NCBI GenBank assembly: GCA_030426385.1
Contig: JAUHYI010000013.1
Span: 1-64,000, forward strand
Length of the DNA: 64,000 nt
Source of the DNA: Phycisphaerae bacterium
GTDB lineage: Bacteria; Planctomycetota; Phycisphaerae; Phycisphaerales; Phycisphaeraceae
Direction of reading: 5' to 3'
Of this stretch, positions 25,504-34,969 are shown piece by piece (position 1 is the first letter of the stretch; each line of letters starts with the position of its first letter). The position numbers and the translations under genes were made by a program. The notes beneath the pieces are model-generated. The model searched no databases and was not told where the DNA came from. It saw nothing but the letters and a program-made list of their open reading frames with translations.

Positions 25504-26087
25504 GCGGCCCCCTTGTTGAAGATGTCGAGCAACGCATCCCAGTGTTGAATCCGTATGTATTGCGCGTTGTCATCGCATTGATTATTCGGATCAAACAGAT
25601 AACGCGTCACATGCTTTGGAAAAGAATCATCCAGCAACAATTCAGGCAGATCGTCGAGGAATGCTTCTGCGCCGATCGTGGCGATGCGCTCGATTTTGGC
25701 TTGTTTTGTTGGTTCAAAATAAATCGGGCGCTGATGGAGTTCGTGATGTACCAGCCACTGCATCGCTGCGTCGTGCAGATTATGTTGCGGGCCTCGATAG
25801 GGATGTTTGGTTTTATGACTCACGATGGCGGTGGCGATCTCCCGACGATCGAACGCGTGCATCAATGCCACTGCGCCAGGATAGGGTTGCGCTTCCATCA
25901 TGTGCGGGCCATAAATTTCACCCTGCATCGCGGTCCAGGCATCCTCTTGTCCTGATGCACGCATCGCATCGCGAACGGCTTGTTTGTCGGTGGCTACATC
26001 ACCATCGATCCACCCACGTGCCACCGCGAGGCGATGAAACATGCCGTCGTAACACGCAATCGTATTGTCAAAATCAAATGCAATCAT
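25500..26087 (-). CDS. HAD-family phosphatase
   Basis: 195 residues from ATG 26087, two bases after the preceding stop. The HAD nucleophile motif is MIAFDFDNTIACYDG at the very N-terminus; AIVSHKT supplies the motif II Ser/Thr region, Lys follows in EPTKQAKIERI, and FLDDLPELLLDD resembles the motif IV acids. Probably removes phosphate from a sugar phosphate made by the kinases of the operon, as GmhB does in heptose synthesis; this assignment is by analogy only. Confidence 0.85.
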   Translation of the reverse strand: MIAFDFDNTIACYDGMFHRLAVARGWIDGDVATDKQAVRDAMRASGQEDAWTAMQGEIYGPHMMEAQPYPGAVALMHAFDRREIATAIVSHKTKHPYRGPQHNLHDAAMQWLVHHELHQRPIYFEPTKQAKIERIATIGAEAFLDDLPELLLDDSFPKHVTRYLFDPNNQCDDNAQYIRIQHWDALLDIFNKGAA

Positions 26088-26089
26088 GA

Positions 26090-27133
26090 TCAGTTCGGAT
26101 TCATCACGATCAATGGCCGTAATGCTTTTCCTGTTTCCAGATCGTCCAGGGCCTGATTGATCTGTTCCAATGGGTAGGTTTGCTCGATCAGTGGATCGAG
26201 GCGTAATTTTCCAGCGTGACACAGTTTCGAAAAGCGTGGCTGATCGCGATCGGGATCGCTATCGCCTCCCCATGTGCCGAGCAACCGTTTGCCTTGATTG
26301 AAATGGTGTGGGTCGATTTCCAACATGGCCCCGTGCGCGGCGTTACCAATAATCACCGCCCGCCCCACGCGCGGTTTCACGATTTCAAAGGCTTGGCGCA
26401 TCACGCGCGGCAAGCCTGTCGCTTCGATGGCCAGATCAAATCCCGCGGCGGTGTTCGTTTGTTCTTGTGTGCTTGCCAGTTCGTCGGGAGCGATCGCATG
26501 CGTGGCACCCATTTGCAAGGCAATCGTTCGTTTGCTCGCAATGGGGTCCACCGCGACAACGATCTCGCATCCTCCTGCGGCGGCGCCCGCGACGGCACAC
26601 AAACCTACGCCTCCGCATCCAAACACGATCGCACTTTCGCCCGGCTTGGCTTGGCCAGTATTGAGCGCCGCACCCACGCCCGTCGGCGCGGCACATCCCA
26701 ATAGCGCGGCCATGGCTGACGACATCGTTTCCGGTGCGACCGTCAGGCGATTTTCGCTGACCAACGCGTGTCGGTTAAACGTCGTGACACCACCGGCATT
26801 CACCGAGACTTGTCGCGATCCCCAGCGATATGTTACGCCCGGCACATCAGCGCCTTGGCCTTTGATCCATGACAACACCACACGGTCGCCTGGTTTTACC
26901 TTCGTCACATGTTCGCCCGTATCAATCACCACGCCGCTGCCTTCGTGGCCTAAGCAGTGCGGCAAGAATCGATCCACACCACGCCGTCCGCGCGCTTCGA
27001 GCAATTGCGTGTGACAAACTCCGCTATGTGATAGTTCAACCAACACTTGGCCCGCACCCGGCGCATCGATTTCCAAGTCCGCGATTTCCAGCGGACGATT
27101 CAATTCAACCAAAACTGCCGCCATGGTTTTCAT
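26090..27133 (-). CDS. Zinc-type alcohol dehydrogenase (MDR family)
   Basis: 347 residues. The catalytic zinc ligands are Cys in SGVCHTQLLEARG and His in LPHCLGHEGSGVV; the NAD-binding loop is VFGCGGVGLCAVAGAAA. The structural-zinc Cys4 loop seen in classical ADHs is absent (the segment reads SWIKGQGADVPGV). Coupled to the transketolase C gene by ATGA (27130-27133). In sugar operons such enzymes oxidise or reduce a sugar alcohol or keto-sugar; the substrate is unknown. Confidence 0.88.
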   Translation of the reverse strand: MKTMAAVLVELNRPLEIADLEIDAPGAGQVLVELSHSGVCHTQLLEARGRRGVDRFLPHCLGHEGSGVVIDTGEHVTKVKPGDRVVLSWIKGQGADVPGVTYRWGSRQVSVNAGGVTTFNRHALVSENRLTVAPETMSSAMAALLGCAAPTGVGAALNTGQAKPGESAIVFGCGGVGLCAVAGAAAGGCEIVVAVDPIASKRTIALQMGATHAIAPDELASTQEQTNTAAGFDLAIEATGLPRVMRQAFEIVKPRVGRAVIIGNAAHGAMLEIDPHHFNQGKRLLGTWGGDSDPDRDQPRFSKLCHAGKLRLDPLIEQTYPLEQINQALDDLETGKALRPLIVMNPN

Positions 27134-28089
27134 GCGCTCGCTCGTTTATTTCGTGGCCAACGCGCCACCGTGATTCGGGTCTGTTCCAGTCGTGTCACAA
27201 TCGCCTCGGCCGTTAACCCTTGTTTTTCTCGAGCGGATGCTTGCGAACCTACGCCATGTACAAATGCATCGTCCGTCCCCAGTCGCAACAATCGGACCGA
27301 GGGATGCGGATGATCCGCGGACCATTCCGCGATCGCGCTACCCAGTCCGCCAATCAGCGAATGTTCTTCCACCGTGACCACCAAGCCGAATCGGCTAAAC
27401 GCATCGTGCAACATCGTCTGGTCCAACGGTTTGATCGTGTGGCAACTGACCACTTGCACCGACACCCCACGCTGGCGCATGATCACACTCACCTCATCGG
27501 CGACCGGCAACATGTTGCCCGTTGAGATTAAGCACACGTCACGCCCGGGCCGAACAATCAACGCCCGCCCGATTTCTAACGGCGGAACAGACGCATGCAC
27601 GAGTGGCTCGCCTTTTTTGCCTATGCGTAAATACACAGGCTGATTCACAGCCAACGCCGCAGGAATCGCCGCAGCCACTTCATGCGCATCACCCGGGCAC
27701 ACCACATTCATCCTGGGCAGACAGCGCAACATCGCAATGTCTTCGCACGAATGATGCGTCGCGCCTAGGCTGGCATACGAGAGACCGGCTCCGCATCCCA
27801 CAATGATCACCGGCTGTTCGTGGTAGCACACGTCAACCCGAATCTGTTCCAGACATCGGGCTGTGATAAACGGCGTGATCGTGTAACAGATCGGCCGCAT
27901 GCCGTTCATCGCCAGCCCTGCGGCCATCGATATCATGTTCGACTCAGCCACCCCGGCATTGAAAAAGCGATCCGGGAATTTTGATTTGTAGTCGTCAAAT
28001 AAACGATTGCCAATATCCGCCGACAGCAATACCACGCGCGGGTCTTGTTCCGCCATCGTCACCACAGTTTTTGCAAATGCATTTCGCAT
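27130..28089 (-). CDS. Transketolase, C-terminal subunit
   Basis: 319 residues from ATG 28089, with GGAACG upstream. It has the pyrimidine-binding fold of TPP enzymes: LLSADIGNRLFDDY, FFNAGVAESNMISMAAGLA (the Glu that activates TPP) and LGATHHSCEDIAMLRC, then the C-terminal transketolase domain with SLIGGLGSAIAEW. Together with the next gene upstream it makes a split two-subunit transketolase that moves a two-carbon ketol unit. Split forms in sugar operons are usually specialised rather than pentose-pathway enzymes. Confidence 0.92.
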   Translation of the reverse strand: MRNAFAKTVVTMAEQDPRVVLLSADIGNRLFDDYKSKFPDRFFNAGVAESNMISMAAGLAMNGMRPICYTITPFITARCLEQIRVDVCYHEQPVIIVGCGAGLSYASLGATHHSCEDIAMLRCLPRMNVVCPGDAHEVAAAIPAALAVNQPVYLRIGKKGEPLVHASVPPLEIGRALIVRPGRDVCLISTGNMLPVADEVSVIMRQRGVSVQVVSCHTIKPLDQTMLHDAFSRFGLVVTVEEHSLIGGLGSAIAEWSADHPHPSVRLLRLGTDDAFVHGVGSQASAREKQGLTAEAIVTRLEQTRITVARWPRNKRASA

Positions 28090-28111
28090 AATTTCGTTCC
28101 GATCTGAATCG

Positions 28112-28128
28112 CCCCCCCACACACACAA
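28112..28128. repeat. C7-(AC)n run between the two transketolase genes
   Basis: Seven C followed by ACACACAC on the + strand; the same kind of run, with 13 C, is at 48213-48235. It is the only notable homopolymer tract in the 14-kb sugar operon. Confidence 0.8.
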
Positions 28129-28175
28129 AATGGCTTGTTGGTTAACTGGGGGTCAGCCCAACACCATAGGTCCGA

Positions 28176-29006
28176 CTAGGCCACGCCCAGTTCGATTTGC
28201 GCGTCGCGCAATTCAAGGTCTGTGGGGATTCGATAATGCCAATTGTTATCGTCTTCCATAAACGACACGCCTTTGCCTTTGACCGTGTGCGCGATCACGC
28301 ACGTGGGTTTGTCGGCATGCGTGTCATTCATCGCATGGATCAGTGCCTCGATATCATGGCCATCCACTTCATGCGTATGCCAACCGAATGCACGCCACTT
28401 GTCCACCATCGGTGACAGGTGCATCACATCCTCGCTGCGGCCGGTGGCTTGCCATTTGTTGAAATCCACCACGGCGACCAATTGATGCAACTTTTGACTT
28501 GCGGCAAACATTGCGGCTTCCCACACGGAGCCTTCGTTGCATTCGCCATCACTGAGGATCACACCCACGCGATACGACCGCTGGTTAATGCGACCCGCCA
28601 ATGCCATGCCAATTCCAATGGATAGCCCGTGTCCCAGCGACCCCGTCGCCGCTTCGATCCCTGGCACACTGTCGCGTCCGGGTGGGGCAGGTTGTTCGGG
28701 CAATCGCGATCCATCGGCGGCGAAGGTGTTGAGCCATGTTTCCGGGAAAAAACCGCGTTTAGCAAGCGTTGCATACAACGCCGCCGCCGCGTGTCCTTTG
28801 CTCAAGATCACGCGGTCGCGTTCGACGGCATCGGGTTGTGTCGGATCAATCGAAAACACGCCCCAGTACGCTGCCACCAGAATATCGATGCATGATAACG
28901 ATGACCCCAGATGCGGTGCTTTCGATTCGCATGACATCTGCACCACACGCGCTCGCAGTTCACGCGCGATGGCATCGTATTGTTCGGCTTGCGCGGGCGT
29001 GGTCAT
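28176..29006 (-). CDS. Transketolase, N-terminal subunit
   Basis: 276 residues. It is the TPP/diphosphate-binding half: SLSCIDILVAAYWGVF, VILSKGHAAAALYATLAKRG, SLGHGLSIGIGMALAGR, and the motif from GDG to NN in its split form (SDGECNEGSVWEAAMFA, VVDFNKWQATG). It ends 86 bases before the C-subunit start. Its ATG overlaps the preceding epimerase stop (29003-29006). Acts with the C subunit. Confidence 0.92.
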   Translation of the reverse strand: MTTPAQAEQYDAIARELRARVVQMSCESKAPHLGSSLSCIDILVAAYWGVFSIDPTQPDAVERDRVILSKGHAAAALYATLAKRGFFPETWLNTFAADGSRLPEQPAPPGRDSVPGIEAATGSLGHGLSIGIGMALAGRINQRSYRVGVILSDGECNEGSVWEAAMFAASQKLHQLVAVVDFNKWQATGRSEDVMHLSPMVDKWRAFGWHTHEVDGHDIEALIHAMNDTHADKPTCVIAHTVKGKGVSFMEDDNNWHYRIPTDLELRDAQIELGVA

Positions 29007-30013
29007 GCTGCCGTTTCCTGCGTCAGGTAGTTTTGCATCACCTTGATGTTGTAGTAACGCGGGTCAGTCTCCGCATTCGTAATCTGATTGTTTTCGAAGG
29101 CCTGCATCAGATCGCGAACCGCATCTTCAATGGAATGCTGGGGCACAAACCCCAACTCCCTGGCGATTCGATCTGAACAGATGTGATACGAGCGATTGTC
29201 ATCGGTGGGCGTGGTGACGATCTCAACATCACGAGCGACGACTTGACGCACGATGTTCGCAATTTCCGAAACCGTGTGATTGTGGTAGCCCGCGTTAAAC
29301 ACACGCCCCGCGATGCGCTCGGCTGGTTCACGCAATAGTTGTACATACAAATCGGTCACGTCCGCGATGTGAATGTTCGGCCGTTTCTGCGTGCCACCAA
29401 ACACCGTGATTTTTCCGCGTTGCAGGGCATGATGTGTCAGGATGTTTACCGTCAGGTCCAGCCGTTGTCGTGGCGAAACACCGCACACGGTGGCCGGTCG
29501 CAATGTAAACGTGGTGAAATCATCGGCTTGATAGCGAGCCAGAATCTGTTCGCAGTCCGCTTTGAACTGACTGTAATCGGTCAGGGGATTGAGCGCATGA
29601 TCTTCGGTGACATTGGGTTGATCACTGATGCCATACACGCTGGAACTCGAAGCATAAATAAACCGTGATACGCCCGCATCACGTGCGGCAACCACCAACG
29701 GCTCAAATGCATCCAGGTTTATTGATCGCCCCAGTGTCGGGTCCAGTTCAAAACTCGGATCATTTGAAATACATGCCAGATGAATCACCGCATCGCAATC
29801 CGCGACTGCCTTGGCGACGGCATTTGCATCGCGCACGTCTGCTTTCATCACATCCAGCCGTTCATGGGTTGGCAAAACATCTTCACCAAACCACATCAGG
29901 TCGATCACGCGAACCGCATAGCCCTGATCCAATAACTTCGGCACCAACACCGCGCCGACATAGCCCGCACCGCCGGTGACCAACACACGTTTGATTTCAT
30001 TTTTCTGCGACAT
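29003..30013 (-). CDS. NAD-dependent epimerase/dehydratase (extended SDR)
   Basis: 336 residues from ATG 30013. The NAD loop is VLVTGGAGYVGAVLVPKLL, the active-site Ser lies in IYASSSSVYGISD and the catalytic Tyr-Lys in TDYSQFKADCE. TLRPATVCGVSPRQRLDLTVN is typical of extended SDRs acting on nucleotide sugars. Member of the sugar operon, between the nucleotidyltransferase-kinase fusion and the transketolase pair. Confidence 0.88.
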   Translation of the reverse strand: MSQKNEIKRVLVTGGAGYVGAVLVPKLLDQGYAVRVIDLMWFGEDVLPTHERLDVMKADVRDANAVAKAVADCDAVIHLACISNDPSFELDPTLGRSINLDAFEPLVVAARDAGVSRFIYASSSSVYGISDQPNVTEDHALNPLTDYSQFKADCEQILARYQADDFTTFTLRPATVCGVSPRQRLDLTVNILTHHALQRGKITVFGGTQKRPNIHIADVTDLYVQLLREPAERIAGRVFNAGYHNHTVSEIANIVRQVVARDVEIVTTPTDDNRSYHICSDRIARELGFVPQHSIEDAVRDLMQAFENNQITNAETDPRYYNIKVMQNYLTQETAA

Positions 30014-30072
30014 ACCGTTTCTAACTCTCAATCCGTTCTGTGACGAGCCATGTCTTGGTGAATAGCGACGAA

Positions 30073-31608
30073 CTATTTCAACAAACACTCAATTTGTTTG
30101 ATCAATGCCGGTCGCGCGGCGGATTCGCGATGGCCGACGGTGTTAATCGCTTGCGCCCCAGCCGCATTGCCGACCAAGCCGACGATTTCCATCGCTGCGC
30201 CGCGGGCGACGCACGGGGCCGCCACCGACAAAAACGCATCTCCCGCACCGACTCGATCCTTCGCGCTGGTGGCCACGGCGGGCACATGGGCAAAACCATG
30301 TCGCTGTGAATAGGTCAGGCATCCTTGGGCTCCACGTGTCACGGCAAATGCCGCGCCTCCCATGCGTGCGGATGCTTGTTCGATTAATGGTTCGAGGTCG
30401 CCGTGCCGGTCGCGGGCATCGAGTCGTAATTCGTTTTCGGTAATGCACACCAGATCTGCTCGTGGATACAGGCTGATCGTGTGGTATCCCAGGTTGCCCG
30501 CGTTGGACTGGGCGTTGACCGCTAAAAATTTAGCATGGTTGGTTAACAGATCGATGGCTTCTTCGTCGAGCAATCCATGTCCGAAATCCATCACGATGAC
30601 CAGATCATGTTGCGGGGCCATTTGGGCAATGGATTCGAGAAAAACTTGTCGAACTTCGCCGGTCAGCGGGCTGTCGTTGATGTCGTAGGTCTCGAACAGT
30701 TTCTGGAAAAAATACTGATCAATAAAACGGCGTTTCACGATGGTCGGTGCATCATCACGTTGGCAGAACGTGGGCCACACATTGCCAGCCAATTGCGCGC
30801 GGATGAATGATTCATAATCATTCTGTTTGCCCAGCGCGGTGAGGAGTCCGACATTGCCACAGAATCCAGCCACATGATTGGCCACGGCCAACGCACCCCC
30901 GGCGAATTGTTCGGATTCGCCTTGTTTAACAGCCAGCACCGGCTCTTTGGATGATTTGCCGATGGCCTGGCAATATTGATACTCATCGATGATCGCATCG
31001 CCTATCACCAGCACTTTTAATTTTGCCAGTGAATTCAGGCCGTTGATGATGGTTTTGATCGGATGGCGTGTGGCAAAATCATCGAGATAGCTGCGCGTCG
31101 TGGGCGGCAGCATATCCATGTGCTGGTTGATCAGACGCGACGAACTGTAGGTGATGTCATCGGTAAAAACCAAGCGCCCGCCGAATGCTTCAACCGCTTC
31201 GCGTTCCTTGAGAATCCCGCCTGTGTGATCATCCTTGGCCACGCGATAGTCTGAGCCTTTGACATAATAATCGGGTCGCACCGCATTGATCGCTTCGATG
31301 GCCATGGGCGCTTCATTGATCGCCACAAAATCCACGCAGTCCAATGCGGCCAGTGCTTCGGCCCGCAACTGTTGGGGAAATGCCGGGCGATTGGGCCCTT
31401 TGTTGACATACGCATCAGCCGTCAGGGTTACCACCAACAGGTCACCCATTTTTTTGGCTTGTTCCAGATGTCGGATATGCCCGATGTGCAACAGATCAAA
31501 CACGCCATGGCAATGCACAACTTTCTTGCCACGTCGTGCGTCGGCCAGATGTTTGCCCAGGGCTTGCATGGGATGCGATTTGGTTTTGGTATTGGTTTTT
31601 GTTTTCAC
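30073..31608 (-). CDS. Cytidylyltransferase-PfkB kinase fusion (HldE-like, reversed order)
   Basis: 511 residues from a GTG overlapping the previous stop as GTGA (31605-31608). Residues 25-165 form an RfaE2-type nucleotidyltransferase (VHCHGVFDLLHIGHIRHLEQAK with the HIGH motif). Residues 195-511 form a PfkB/ribokinase domain ending in DRVGAGDAFLSVAAP with the catalytic Asp. HldE, which makes ADP-heptose, has the kinase first; here the order is swapped. It probably phosphorylates a sugar and activates it to a nucleotide sugar, possibly one made by the split transketolase. Confidence 0.9.
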   Translation of the reverse strand: MKTKTNTKTKSHPMQALGKHLADARRGKKVVHCHGVFDLLHIGHIRHLEQAKKMGDLLVVTLTADAYVNKGPNRPAFPQQLRAEALAALDCVDFVAINEAPMAIEAINAVRPDYYVKGSDYRVAKDDHTGGILKEREAVEAFGGRLVFTDDITYSSSRLINQHMDMLPPTTRSYLDDFATRHPIKTIINGLNSLAKLKVLVIGDAIIDEYQYCQAIGKSSKEPVLAVKQGESEQFAGGALAVANHVAGFCGNVGLLTALGKQNDYESFIRAQLAGNVWPTFCQRDDAPTIVKRRFIDQYFFQKLFETYDINDSPLTGEVRQVFLESIAQMAPQHDLVIVMDFGHGLLDEEAIDLLTNHAKFLAVNAQSNAGNLGYHTISLYPRADLVCITENELRLDARDRHGDLEPLIEQASARMGGAAFAVTRGAQGCLTYSQRHGFAHVPAVATSAKDRVGAGDAFLSVAAPCVARGAAMEIVGLVGNAAGAQAINTVGHRESAARPALIKQIECLLK

Positions 31609-32669
31609 ATTAATACGGGTTGTTTAGACGAATTAGTTGGGTTGGATTGCGGGCCCAGGTATTTGAACCAGTCCTGGGTGGCCACTTCGATTTTCTTTTC
31701 ATCCCACACTGGTGCATCGCGAAAATCGTCGAGATGTTCGAGCATGATGTCGACGCCTTTTTCGAAGGGAGTCGGAGCATGCCACCCGAGGGTGTTGTTG
31801 ATTTTGTGCGTGTCGGCAAACGTGCAATCCGGTTCACCGGGTCGCTTGGGAATGTGAATGACGGGGCCACCTAGTTGTGCGACCAACTGATTGACGCTGT
31901 AGGTATCACCTGATCCGACGTTGAAAATCTGTCCGGTGACTGCTGACGCGGGGGCATTGGCCGCAGCGACAAATGCGTCAGCGACATCGGTGACAAAGGT
32001 GAAGTCGCGGGTTTGCGTTCCATCGCCGACGATGGTGTAGGGTTTGCCCGCTAGTTTTTGGGCCAGGAACACGCCGAACACCGCGCCGTAGGTGCCGGTG
32101 GTTCGCGCTCGTGGTCCGTACACGTTGAACAATCGCAAGGACACCGCAGGCAGGTGATAGACCTGTTGCCAGTGCATGACATATTGTTCGCCGATCATTT
32201 TCGTCAGGGCATACGGATAGGCCGGCCGCATGGGTGCATTTTCAGGCGTGGGATAAATATCGGGAATGCCGTAGCAGGAACTCGATGCGGTATAAATGAA
32301 TCGCTCGATGGGCTTGTGTTGTGACGCGCGGCGTGTGGCTTCGAGGACGCCGATGGTCCCGTTGACATTGGCATGGTGATAGCGGTGCGGGTTATCAATG
32401 GATGGGACAATGTCAGCCAGCGCAGCCAGATGAAACACCCAGTCCGCATTTTCGAATGTCGGTGTAATGGTTTCGGTTTCAGCGACATCAGCATGCACGA
32501 ATGTCAGATGCGGGTGATCGATCAGGTGCGCGATGTTATCCATTCGTCCGCTGGCCAGATTGTCGATGATGCGCACCTGATGGCCGTCGTGAAGCAGACG
32601 TTCGGCCACGTGGCTTCCGATGAATCCTGCGCCGCCAGTGACAATTGCAATTTTTGGTGAATCAGACAT
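31605..32669 (-). CDS. NAD-dependent epimerase/dehydratase (UDP-glucose epimerase-like)
   Basis: 354 residues from ATG 32669. Cofactor loop IAIVTGGAGFIGSHVAERLL, Ser in IYTASSSCYG, catalytic Tyr-Lys in AYPYALTKMIGEQY, and SLRLFNVYGPRAR. These match the GalE-type branch of extended SDRs. It is the second gene of the sugar operon, 44 bases after the glycosyltransferase. Confidence 0.9.
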   Translation of the reverse strand: MSDSPKIAIVTGGAGFIGSHVAERLLHDGHQVRIIDNLASGRMDNIAHLIDHPHLTFVHADVAETETITPTFENADWVFHLAALADIVPSIDNPHRYHHANVNGTIGVLEATRRASQHKPIERFIYTASSSCYGIPDIYPTPENAPMRPAYPYALTKMIGEQYVMHWQQVYHLPAVSLRLFNVYGPRARTTGTYGAVFGVFLAQKLAGKPYTIVGDGTQTRDFTFVTDVADAFVAAANAPASAVTGQIFNVGSGDTYSVNQLVAQLGGPVIHIPKRPGEPDCTFADTHKINNTLGWHAPTPFEKGVDIMLEHLDDFRDAPVWDEKKIEVATQDWFKYLGPQSNPTNSSKQPVLM

Positions 32670-32713
32670 CAAACGTTTCCGTGCATTGCGGTCAATTTTC
32701 AAAGCAATTCGAT

Positions 32714-34969
32714 TCAGCCCGCGGCTTGTACCGGGCTGGTATTTTCATGTTGAATCAGTCGCCCGATGTGCCGTGTGATCCGGCGCATGTTGGCGGTGAA
32801 TGTCAGGCGTTGTTCCACTGCCAGACGTTGAACTTCGGTGATGGCCCGACGTGATTCGGCGTCATCCAGATATCGTTCGAGCAAGGCCTGGCAACTGTTT
32901 TTATCGGTAAAACTAATCTCATCAAGTCGTGGCAATACTGAGTCGCCCGGCTCGGGTGGTGCGGCATCTGATCGCTGCCAGCAGCGTGTTTGCCGAATTG
33001 GATCGGCATCGTCGGCAAAACTCAGGCATGCGGCCTGGCTGATGATTTGTTCGAGTTCATCGCGATGGACTGGGTCGATTAATCGCCGTGCGTCGTGCAT
33101 GGATTGCACTTGATCGTGTCGGCCCACGAAATGGGTATCTAAAAATCGGGTGATGCGCGGCAGCCACTGATGCGTTGGATGATCGCGAACGATGAAGAAC
33201 CCTCCCGCGGTCACGCCGTCGAGCAATCGATGATGGGTGAAACAGGCGTAGGGTTCGAGATTCAAATTAATGCGAGTCGCCCGTGTTAGTTTTTCCAGCT
33301 TCGGGCCATGTTGGATGACGCCGCGTGCGTAGGGCGCGAAGCGTGGATGATTTTCCCAGCCTTGACCATAGATCGCCAGGGTGCGACCCATCGCATCAGC
33401 CGCGTCTGCGATCCAGTGCAAGGCTTGTTGGCGATAGAGCGCGATGTTGATGGGGTTCCAGAATTTGCTTAGCAGCCATTCGCGTATCTCGTGGGATAAC
33501 GTGGCGGACTGGCTTTCATCAATTAATTGTTGGATGTGGTAATGCGTGGGCAGGCTGTCACCCTCGGCATAGCATTTGATTATGGTGGCCGCCGCTTGGT
33601 CGAATGTCGCTCGGGCTTCGGGCGGACAGTTTGATCGAATGTCATCAATCAAACGTGCCGGTTCGCCGGAGACGTTGGACACGTAGACCAGATCATCGCC
33701 ATCGTTTTGCCACTGTTCGGGGCGCTGGGGCGGATGCGTGAGCATCATGGGAATGTCGATGCATTGCCTGGCTGGGTAACAATATCGATCGGTAAACAGC
33801 GGGGCGGCCCAGGTCAGGATGTAATCGCGTAGGCCGATCGATTGGCCGGCCTGGGGATTGCATAAATTCGGGAGGTGATCCTGAAACCATGACACGACGG
33901 GCAAGTTAGGCGGAAATAACCGAGCGGTTTCGCGACGCAGGTGATCGAGCAGAAACACCAGGTCGGGCTTAAACGTGGCTAGTAAGCTGCGCAATTCCGG
34001 AATCGTCACGACATGATCGCGTGATGATTCTTTGTGGACGACCGTTTGCCAACCCAATTGTTCAAATGCCCGGGCGGTGTCGCGGGCGGCGTATTGCAAC
34101 ACGGTGGTAAAACGCGAGGTTAAAAACAAGACGCGCGGTTGTCGCGATCGTGTTTCGGGATCATCGATAAATACCGAAGCTAACTCATCGCTGGGTAGCT
34201 CGGCATAGTAGCGATCGATGGTGTTTTGATGATCCTTGCTTTGTTGTTCAATGGCCTCGAGCGCGGCGGAAACCACGAGTGACATGGATTCGCTATCTCG
34301 GCCGACTTTCAACACCATTGACCGTTGGCCCAAGCGTTGGTTGGATAGGGCGTCTGCGTGTAGTTGTTGTTCCCACTCCGGGCCGACGTACCAACGCATT
34401 CGCGCCTGTTCGATCGGTCCCTCGACGCCGGAATAATTGTGAATCATCAACACGACGCGCAACAGCGCGAGGTCAGGCTCAATGATCGTGATCGTCTGCT
34501 GTTTATCCATAAACAGATCAGGCGGATGGTGCGCGACGATATTCAGGAGATAGCCATCGCCGATGCCTGTAAAGATCAAGCCGATGCCCGAGTCGTAATT
34601 GGGTTTCAACTGGGCCATGATGTCGCGAACGGTGCCGGTCGGATCATGGTTGGGGCTGAGTATGAGTGGATTGCCGGCACTGATCGTGTCAGCGATGGTG
34701 AGCAATCGCTGGTTGGCATGAGGCTTGGCTTCGACGAGTTGGTAGCGGTCGGATGGGTCGAGTTTCATCAGTGCGGCATAGATGCCTGGCCGACGTCGAG
34801 ACAGGGCCACCATGTTCCGAGCGTAGCGTAATTCGAGCTGAATCGAGATTTCCAGAGTATCGCGGGCTGACTGATCGAGCTGATCAGCCGCCTCAAGGGC
34901 CTGTTGATAGCGCTTCTGCCGAAGCAGTTGGGCAAGATCGGGTTGGGCGTGGCATAGCTCTGCGGTCAT
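32714..34969 (-). CDS. Large glycosyltransferase-type protein (CgeB/GT1-like C-terminus)
   Basis: About 751 residues from ATG 34969, supported by GAGG six bases upstream; earlier in-frame starts lack this. The C-terminal part from about residue 535 looks like a CgeB/GT-B domain: LAIYGQGWENHPRFAPYARGVI, then RINLNLEPYACFTHHRLLDGVTAGGFFIVRD. The middle (PRVLFLTSRFTTVLQYAARDTARAFEQLGWQTVVHKES and LVFLLDHLR) forms the first GT-B half. The N-terminal 250 residues are not recognised. First gene of the sugar operon, so the operon promoter should lie upstream, between 34970 and 35244. Confidence 0.75.
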   Translation of the reverse strand: MTAELCHAQPDLAQLLRQKRYQQALEAADQLDQSARDTLEISIQLELRYARNMVALSRRRPGIYAALMKLDPSDRYQLVEAKPHANQRLLTIADTISAGNPLILSPNHDPTGTVRDIMAQLKPNYDSGIGLIFTGIGDGYLLNIVAHHPPDLFMDKQQTITIIEPDLALLRVVLMIHNYSGVEGPIEQARMRWYVGPEWEQQLHADALSNQRLGQRSMVLKVGRDSESMSLVVSAALEAIEQQSKDHQNTIDRYYAELPSDELASVFIDDPETRSRQPRVLFLTSRFTTVLQYAARDTARAFEQLGWQTVVHKESSRDHVVTIPELRSLLATFKPDLVFLLDHLRRETARLFPPNLPVVSWFQDHLPNLCNPQAGQSIGLRDYILTWAAPLFTDRYCYPARQCIDIPMMLTHPPQRPEQWQNDGDDLVYVSNVSGEPARLIDDIRSNCPPEARATFDQAAATIIKCYAEGDSLPTHYHIQQLIDESQSATLSHEIREWLLSKFWNPINIALYRQQALHWIADAADAMGRTLAIYGQGWENHPRFAPYARGVIQHGPKLEKLTRATRINLNLEPYACFTHHRLLDGVTAGGFFIVRDHPTHQWLPRITRFLDTHFVGRHDQVQSMHDARRLIDPVHRDELEQIISQAACLSFADDADPIRQTRCWQRSDAAPPEPGDSVLPRLDEISFTDKNSCQALLERYLDDAESRRAITEVQRLAVEQRLTFTANMRRITRHIGRLIQHENTSPVQAAG

